In this document: positions 58,695 to 64,000 of the stretch, piece by piece | Numbering within the stretch: the stretch's first letter is position 1 | Layout of the letters: every line of letters starts with the position of its first letter | NCBI RefSeq assembly: GCF_002434265.1 | Contig: NZ_DJJS01000007.1 | Span: forward strand, 435,910 to 499,909 | Direction: 5' to 3' | Origin: Pseudomonas sp. UBA6562 | Lineage (GTDB): Bacteria; Pseudomonadota; Gammaproteobacteria; Pseudomonadales; Pseudomonadaceae | DNA: 64,000 nucleotides | Translations under genes and position numbers: made by a program | Notes under the pieces: model-generated | Databases searched by the model: none | Seen by the model: only the letters and a program-made list of their open reading frames with translations | Told to the model about the DNA's origin: nothing

Positions 58695-61600
58695 ATGAAC
58701 CACGTCTACCGTCTTATCTGGAGCCCGGCGCACCAAGCCTTGATCGCGGTGTCCGAACTCACCCTCGGGCCGGGCAAGAAGAGCCTGCGCAAACTGTCCC
58801 TGGGCGTGATGGCCGTGGCCAGCGTCGCCACGCCGCTGGCGCAAGCGGGGCCACAAGGCGGTGAGATCACGGCGGGCAATGGCAGCATCAGCCAGGCAGG
58901 CGCCACCACGACCATCACCCAGGGCAGCCAGAACCTCTCGGTGAACTGGCAGTCGTTCAACACCAGCAGTGCCGAATCGGTCAAGTTCGTCCAGCCCTCC
59001 ACCAGCGCGGTCGCCGTCAACCGCATCGCCGATGCGAACCCCACGCAGTTCTTCGGCCAGCTCGATGCCAACGGCAAGGTCTATCTGGTCAACCCCAACG
59101 GCATCGTGTTCGGCGCAGGGTCGCAAGTGAACGTGGGCGCGCTGGTGGCGTCCACCCTCGACATCAGCGACCGGGCGTTGTCTGCGGCCACCCAGACCTT
59201 CAGCGGCTCGGGCACGGGCACTGTCGTCAACCAGGGCAACATCGCGACCAAGCAGGGCGGCTACGTCGCCTTCGTGGGCAACAAGGTCGAGAACCGAGGC
59301 ACGATCAAGACGCCTGGCGGCGCGACGGCACTGGGGGCGGGCAGCGAAGTCACCTTGTCCTTCACCGGCGACAAGCTGGTCAACCTTCAGGTGGACAAGA
59401 GCACGCTGCAGGGGCTGGCGCAGAACGGCGGGCTGATTCAGGCCGACGGCGGCGCAGTGGTGATGTCGGCAGGGGCCAAGGACGCAGTGCTGGCCAGCGT
59501 GGTCAACAACTCCGGCATCGTTCAAGCGCGCAGCGTGCAGAACGTCAACGGCACCATCGTGCTGGGTGGCGGTGCGCAAAGTGTCGTCAGCAACAGCGGC
59601 ACGCTCGACGCTTCAGGCCGCAACCCTGGCGAAACCGGAGGCGTCGTGAAGGTGCTCGGCGATACCGTCAACCTTGAGGCCCACAGCTCCATCGACGTCA
59701 GTGCGGACTTGGCTGGCGGCACGGCACTGGTGGGTGGCAACTTCCTGGGCGCCGGGCCCGAGCGTAACGCCAAGACGGTCTCCGTGGCGGCGGGCAGCAC
59801 CCTCAAGGCCGATGCCCTCGGCCAGGGCAAGGGCGGCAAGGTCGCCGTCTGGTCCGATGGCAGCACCACGTTCGAGGGCGCGATCAGTGCCCGAGCCGGA
59901 CAGCGCGGCGGTGACGGCGGTGCCGTGGAAACGTCGGGCAAGCGATTGAAGGTGGGCGCTGCAGCGACGGTGGACACCTCGGCCGCCCAGGGGCGAACGG
60001 GCGAGTGGTTGCTCGACCCGCAGGACCTGAGAATCGGCGGCTTCAGTGGCGAAGCCTACGACATCGGGTACGACCAGATCACCCAGGCGCTGGAGACCTC
60101 GAACGTCACCATCAAGACCGGGCAGAACGTCTCCTGCACGGCCGTCGCCTGCGGACCGGGCGTCAGCGGCAACGGTGACATCATCCTGCAAGACGGTATT
60201 GCCATCGGCAGCTGGAGCAGCTCGACGACCTTGACCTTGAGCGCCTTGCGCAACGTCCAATTCCAGGGCAACGCCGTCATCGACGCCAGCGGCGGTGGGG
60301 GCAACATCGTCTTGCGTGCCGATAACACGGGTACCGGCATCGGCACCATCGACCTGGGTAGGAACGGTGCGGTGTATGCCGACACCGGCTCGGTCGATTT
60401 CTACTACAACCCCACCTTCTACAGCAGGCCCACCGACTATGCGGGGCTGGTCGATCCCGACAACGGCAACAACCAGGTCAATGCCGCCAACTTCAAGGCC
60501 TACATGCTGGTGAACTTCACCGCCAACGTGGCAAGCAAAACCTACGACGGCACGGCGGCGACCTCCATCAGCAATATCACTGGGCGCGGCAGCCTGCCTT
60601 CCGATGCCTTCTTCGATTTCAGCCGTGCCAGCGTGGCCTTCGCGGACCAGAATGCGGGCACCGGCAAGGCCGTGACCATCAGCGGCGTCAACATTGGCGG
60701 AGGCGGCGCGAGCAAGTATGCGGTCAACGGTCTGGATAGCCTGACCGCCGACATTTTCAAGGCCGACGCGCTGTTGACTGGCATCGCCGCCAACAGCAAA
60801 ACCTATGACGGGACGACGTCGGCCACGTTGAGCGGGTCGGCAGTGGCCTCCGGGATCGTCGCCGGCGATGCGGTGGCGGTCGCGGGAAGCGGCATGGGCA
60901 GCACGTTCGACTCCAAGAACGTCGGCACCCTGAAACCGGTGAACGTGACGGGCTATACGCTGACCGGCGCATCGGCTGGCAACTACAACCTGGTCCTGCC
61001 CACCGGGCTCAGTGCCGAGATCACGCCGGCCAGCCTGCAGGTTGTGGGCATCGCTGCCGCAGACAAGGTCTACGACAGCACGACGGGCGCCACGCTCAGC
61101 GGGACCGCAACGGTCGCAGCGCTGGGCAGCGACGTAGTTTCGGTCGCCGGCACCGGTATCGGTACTTTCGCCAGCAAGAACGTGGCGAACAACCAGGCGG
61201 TCAGCGTCACGGGTTATACGCTCAGCGGCGCGGACGCGGGCAACTACAGCATCGTCCAGCCCACCGGCCTGAGCGCGGCCATCACCCGAGCCAGCCTGAC
61301 GTTGTCGGGCGTGTCCGCTGCGGACAAGGTCTACGATGGCACTACGGCAGCAACGCTGACCGGCACTGCGACCGTCGCTGCACTGGGGAGCGACGACGTT
61401 TCGGTGGGCGGAACCGGGAGCGCGAGCTTTTTCGACAAGAACGCTGGGACCGACAAGGCGGTCGACGTTTCCGGCTACGCCCTCGGCGGCCTGGACGCCG
61501 GCAACTATGAGCTGGTTCAACCTGCAGGGCTGACTGCCAGCATCGGCAAGGCCGATCTGGCTCTCTCCGGGATCGTGGCCAACAACAAAACCTACGATGG

Positions 61601-64000
61601 GACCACTGCAGCCACTTTGAGCGGTACGGCCAGCGTCTCGCCCATCGGGTCCGATGTCGTCGCCGTAACCGGCAGTGCAAGCGGCAACTTCCTCGACAAG
61701 AACGCTGGGGTGGGCAAGGCGGTGTCCGTCTCGGGCTTCACGCTGGCCGGTGCCGATGCCGGGAATTACAACCTGGCGCAACCGACCAACCTCAGCGCCA
61801 CTATCGCCAAGGCCGACCTTGCCATCACGGGCGTCGCGGCCGCCGACAAAGTCTACGATGCGACCACGGCCGCGACACTGGTCGGGACCGCGGCGGTCGC
61901 AGCCTTGGGCAGCGATGTGGTGACGGTGGACGGAACAGGCAATGCCACGTTCGCCGATAAAAACGCTGGCGCGGGCAAGGCCGTCACGACAACGGGCTAT
62001 ACCCTGGCCGGCGCCGACGCGGGCAACTACAACGCCATTCAGCCGACAGGGCTGACCGCCGACATTCTCAAGGCCGATCTCGCCCTCGACGGATTGACCG
62101 TCGCCGACAAGACCTACGACGGCACCACTTCCGCGACATTGACGGGCAGCGCCTCGGTCACGGGCTACGGTGGCGATGTACTCAACCTCACGGGCAGCGG
62201 CTCAGCGGCCTTCGACGACAAGAACGCGGGCGTCGACAAGGCTGTGAACGTCAGCGGGTACACCCTCGGCGGCGCCGATGCCGGCAACTACAATCTGGTG
62301 CCATCGACCGGCCTGACGGCCACCATCGGCAAGGCCAGCCTGGCAGTGACCGGGCTTGGCGCCAATGGCAAAACCTACGACGGCACCACGGCTGCTGCGC
62401 TCAATGGCACGGCCAGCGTCACACCCATCGGCGCCGATGCCGTTACTCTGAATGGCAACGCAAGCGGCACCTTCGCCGACAAAAATGCCGGGGCCGGCAA
62501 ATCGGTCTTCGTTTCGGGCCTCACGCTGACCGGCCTCGATGCCGGTAACTACACCTTGATACAGCCGGCGCTCGTCGCCGATATCGCCAAGGCCAGCCTT
62601 GGCATCACAGGGCTTGTAGCCGCCGACAAGACGTATGACGGCACCACTTCGGCGAGCCTGGACGGTCTCGCATCGGTCAACGCATTCGGCAGCGATGTCG
62701 TATCGGTCGCCGGTACCGCCACCGCCACCTTCGCCGACAAGAATGCCGGCGTAGGCAAGGCCGTCGCCGTGAGCGGTTATACCCTGGTGGGTGCCGACGC
62801 CGACAACTACGATGTGGTCCAGCCTGCCGGCCTCAGCGCCAGCATCGCCAGGGCGGATATCACCGTCGCAGGCGTGGGAGCGGCCGACAAGACCTACGAC
62901 GGCACCACGGCTGCGACCTTGACCGGCAACGCCTCGGTCACGGGTTTGGGCAGCGACGTGCTTACCCTCGCTGGTTCCGGTATGGGCGCGTTCGACGACA
63001 AGAATGTGGGCGTCGGCAAGGCCGTGACCGTCAGCGGCTACAGCCTTGGTGGTACGGACGCCGGCAACTACACCCTGCTCCAGCCAACGGGCCTGACCGC
63101 GACGATCGGTAGGGCGCTTCTGGCCCTGACGGGCCTGGGCGCCAATAGCAAGGTTTACGACGGCACCGCAGCCGCTACGCTGAACGGCACCGCGAGCGTG
63201 TCGCCATTAGGCGCCGATGCGGTCTCCCTCGTCGGGAGTGCTACTGGCTTATTCGTCGACAAGAACGCAGGCATCGGCAAAGCCGTGACGGTCACCGGTT
63301 ATGCCTTGAGCGGTGCCGACGCCGGCAATTACACCCTGGTACAGCCGAGCAACCTGACGGCGGATATCACGAAAGCCAATCTGGCGGTCACTGGCGTCAC
63401 CGCTGCCGACAAAGTCTATGACGGCACCACTGCGGCGACTTTGAACGGCACTGCGCAGGTCAACGCCTTTGGCAACGATGCTCTGGCGTTAAGCGGTACC
63501 GGTACCGCTGCTTTCGCGGACAAGAATGCTGGTACGGGCAAGGCCGTCACTGCCAATGGCTATACCCTGACCGGGAGCGATGCTGGCAACTACACACTGG
63601 TACAGCCGAGTAACCTGACGGCGGATATTGCGAAAGCCAACCTGGCGGTCACTGGCGTCACCGCTGCCGACAAAGTCTATGACGGCACCACTGCGGCGAC
63701 TTTGAACGGCACTGCGCAGGTCAACGCCTTTGGCAACGATGCTGTAGCGTTAAGCGGTACCGGTACCGCTGCTTTCGCGGACAAGAATGCTGGTACGGGC
63801 AAGGCCGTCACTGCCAGTGGCTATACCCTGACCGGAAGCGATGCTGGCAATTACAACCTCGTCCAACCGATCGGTCTCAACGCTTCGATCAGCAGAGCGG
63901 ATCTCGCAGTCACTGGCGTTGCAGTTGACGATAAGGTCTATGACGGCACCGCGGCCGCCACGCTGAACGGTACCGCGAACGTGTCGCCATTAGGCGCCGA
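58695..64000 (+). CDS. Two-partner-secretion exoprotein with YDG repeats (3' partial)
   Basis: At least 1,768 residues; the frame is still open at the window end. It begins with an extended signal peptide (ESPR), MNHVYRLIWSPAHQALIAVSE, with signal cleavage near residue 51. The TPS secretion domain follows (about 52-310) with the haemagglutinin-type motifs QSFNTSSAESVKFVQPS and VNPNGIVFG. From residue ~617 onward, 87-residue repeats begin, each with a (T/V)YDGT(T/A)xATL(S/N)G core. The protein is expected to be exported by a TpsB partner, not in this window, and to act as a surface adhesin or other large exoprotein. The ATG is chosen because it starts the ESPR; the ribosome site is weak. Confidence 0.88.
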   Translation, partial: MNHVYRLIWSPAHQALIAVSELTLGPGKKSLRKLSLGVMAVASVATPLAQAGPQGGEITAGNGSISQAGATTTITQGSQNLSVNWQSFNTSSAESVKFVQPSTSAVAVNRIADANPTQFFGQLDANGKVYLVNPNGIVFGAGSQVNVGALVASTLDISDRALSAATQTFSGSGTGTVVNQGNIATKQGGYVAFVGNKVENRGTIKTPGGATALGAGSEVTLSFTGDKLVNLQVDKSTLQGLAQNGGLIQADGGAVVMSAGAKDAVLASVVNNSGIVQARSVQNVNGTIVLGGGAQSVVSNSGTLDASGRNPGETGGVVKVLGDTVNLEAHSSIDVSADLAGGTALVGGNFLGAGPERNAKTVSVAAGSTLKADALGQGKGGKVAVWSDGSTTFEGAISARAGQRGGDGGAVETSGKRLKVGAAATVDTSAAQGRTGEWLLDPQDLRIGGFSGEAYDIGYDQITQALETSNVTIKTGQNVSCTAVACGPGVSGNGDIILQDGIAIGSWSSSTTLTLSALRNVQFQGNAVIDASGGGGNIVLRADNTGTGIGTIDLGRNGAVYADTGSVDFYYNPTFYSRPTDYAGLVDPDNGNNQVNAANFKAYMLVNFTANVASKTYDGTAATSISNITGRGSLPSDAFFDFSRASVAFADQNAGTGKAVTISGVNIGGGGASKYAVNGLDSLTADIFKADALLTGIAANSKTYDGTTSATLSGSAVASGIVAGDAVAVAGSGMGSTFDSKNVGTLKPVNVTGYTLTGASAGNYNLVLPTGLSAEITPASLQVVGIAAADKVYDSTTGATLSGTATVAALGSDVVSVAGTGIGTFASKNVANNQAVSVTGYTLSGADAGNYSIVQPTGLSAAITRASLTLSGVSAADKVYDGTTAATLTGTATVAALGSDDVSVGGTGSASFFDKNAGTDKAVDVSGYALGGLDAGNYELVQPAGLTASIGKADLALSGIVANNKTYDGTTAATLSGTASVSPIGSDVVAVTGSASGNFLDKNAGVGKAVSVSGFTLAGADAGNYNLAQPTNLSATIAKADLAITGVAAADKVYDATTAATLVGTAAVAALGSDVVTVDGTGNATFADKNAGAGKAVTTTGYTLAGADAGNYNAIQPTGLTADILKADLALDGLTVADKTYDGTTSATLTGSASVTGYGGDVLNLTGSGSAAFDDKNAGVDKAVNVSGYTLGGADAGNYNLVPSTGLTATIGKASLAVTGLGANGKTYDGTTAAALNGTASVTPIGADAVTLNGNASGTFADKNAGAGKSVFVSGLTLTGLDAGNYTLIQPALVADIAKASLGITGLVAADKTYDGTTSASLDGLASVNAFGSDVVSVAGTATATFADKNAGVGKAVAVSGYTLVGADADNYDVVQPAGLSASIARADITVAGVGAADKTYDGTTAATLTGNASVTGLGSDVLTLAGSGMGAFDDKNVGVGKAVTVSGYSLGGTDAGNYTLLQPTGLTATIGRALLALTGLGANSKVYDGTAAATLNGTASVSPLGADAVSLVGSATGLFVDKNAGIGKAVTVTGYALSGADAGNYTLVQPSNLTADITKANLAVTGVTAADKVYDGTTAATLNGTAQVNAFGNDALALSGTGTAAFADKNAGTGKAVTANGYTLTGSDAGNYTLVQPSNLTADIAKANLAVTGVTAADKVYDGTTAATLNGTAQVNAFGNDAVALSGTGTAAFADKNAGTGKAVTASGYTLTGSDAGNYNLVQPIGLNASISRADLAVTGVAVDDKVYDGTAAATLNGTANVSPLGA
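60543..64000 (+). repeat. Tandem 261-bp (87-residue) YDG-type repeats
   Basis: The TAC/TAT codon of the YDG-type core recurs at 60543, 60804, 61071, 61332, 61593, 61854, 62115, 62376, 62634, 62895, 63156, 63417, 63678 and 63939. The step is 261 bases, with one of 267 and one of 258, always in frame. A second landmark, DKNAGxGKAVxVSGYTL, follows each YDG. The array continues past the window. Confidence 0.93.
63361..63882 (+). repeat. Two nearly identical adjacent repeat units (recent duplication)
   Basis: Bases 63361-63621 and 63622-63882 align with only about a dozen or so differences, mostly near the unit ends, whereas other units differ widely. This looks like a recent unequal exchange that added one unit without shifting the frame. 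Confidence 0.8.

Noticed and set aside
59613..61781. 722-residue antisense ORF across the exoprotein gene
   Set aside because: It only mirrors the repeat array; the + strand frame has the signal, secretion domain and repeat phase.
60543..64000. Tandem repeats as a CRISPR array or satellite
   Set aside because: Units are 261 bases, in frame and without spacers; this is protein repeat structure.

Overview
The window is high-GC DNA from a Pseudomonas, most likely of the P. putida group. The strongest clue is the lipopeptide synthetase at its left end: the adenylation pockets of its seven visible modules read Ser-Val-Leu-Ser, then Leu-Val/Ile-Ser. That matches residues 6-12 of putisolvin, and MacA/MacB exporter genes and a LuxR-type regulator follow, as in known Pseudomonas lipopeptide clusters. 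Gene starts below were chosen by Shine-Dalgarno sequence, stop-start overlap and signal peptide. Functions are read from motifs and remembered family features, not from database searches.

Layout. (1) 1-27058: putisolvin-type cluster, with the 3' part of psoB (open at the window edge), psoC with tandem thioesterases, macA, macB and a convergent luxR. (2) 27394-54945: a large island that looks like an organosulfur scavenging system. At its edges are two paralogous TonB-dependent outer-membrane receptors. Inside are two peptide-type ABC importers (each one lipoprotein, two permeases and one fused double ATPase), two SfnB/DszC-like flavin monooxygenases, two DszA/SnaA-like FMNH2 monooxygenases, a Tas-like aldo-keto reductase and an MFS exporter. 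A leftward tonB-exbB-exbD-sfnR operon supplies a private energy-coupling system and a sigma54 enhancer-binding activator. (3) 55001-56257: a metallophosphatase and a small doubtful ORF. (4) 56745-64000: a secreted tail-collar-like protein, a Sel1-repeat protein and the first ~1,770 residues of a two-partner-secretion exoprotein with 87-residue YDG repeats that run off the window.

How the island works together (inference). Four good -24/-12 sigma54 promoters (TGGCATG-N4-CTGCW) stand before both receptors and both substrate-binding proteins, and the only sigma54 activator in the window is encoded with the TonB system. Scarce substrate would cross the outer membrane through the receptors powered by the dedicated TonB-ExbBD, be captured by the lipoproteins, imported by the ABC systems and oxidised by the flavin monooxygenases to release sulfite or another usable product. 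Several of these proteins are strikingly poor in Met and Cys (2 Met and 0 Cys in a 720-residue receptor; 2 Met and 0 Cys in a 402-residue monooxygenase), as expected of proteins made during sulfur starvation. The substrate is not identifiable from sequence, and no flavin reductase is encoded here.

No tRNA, rRNA, CRISPR array, insertion sequence or integrase was seen. The many long ORFs antisense to the NRPS genes are by-products of GC-rich codon use.
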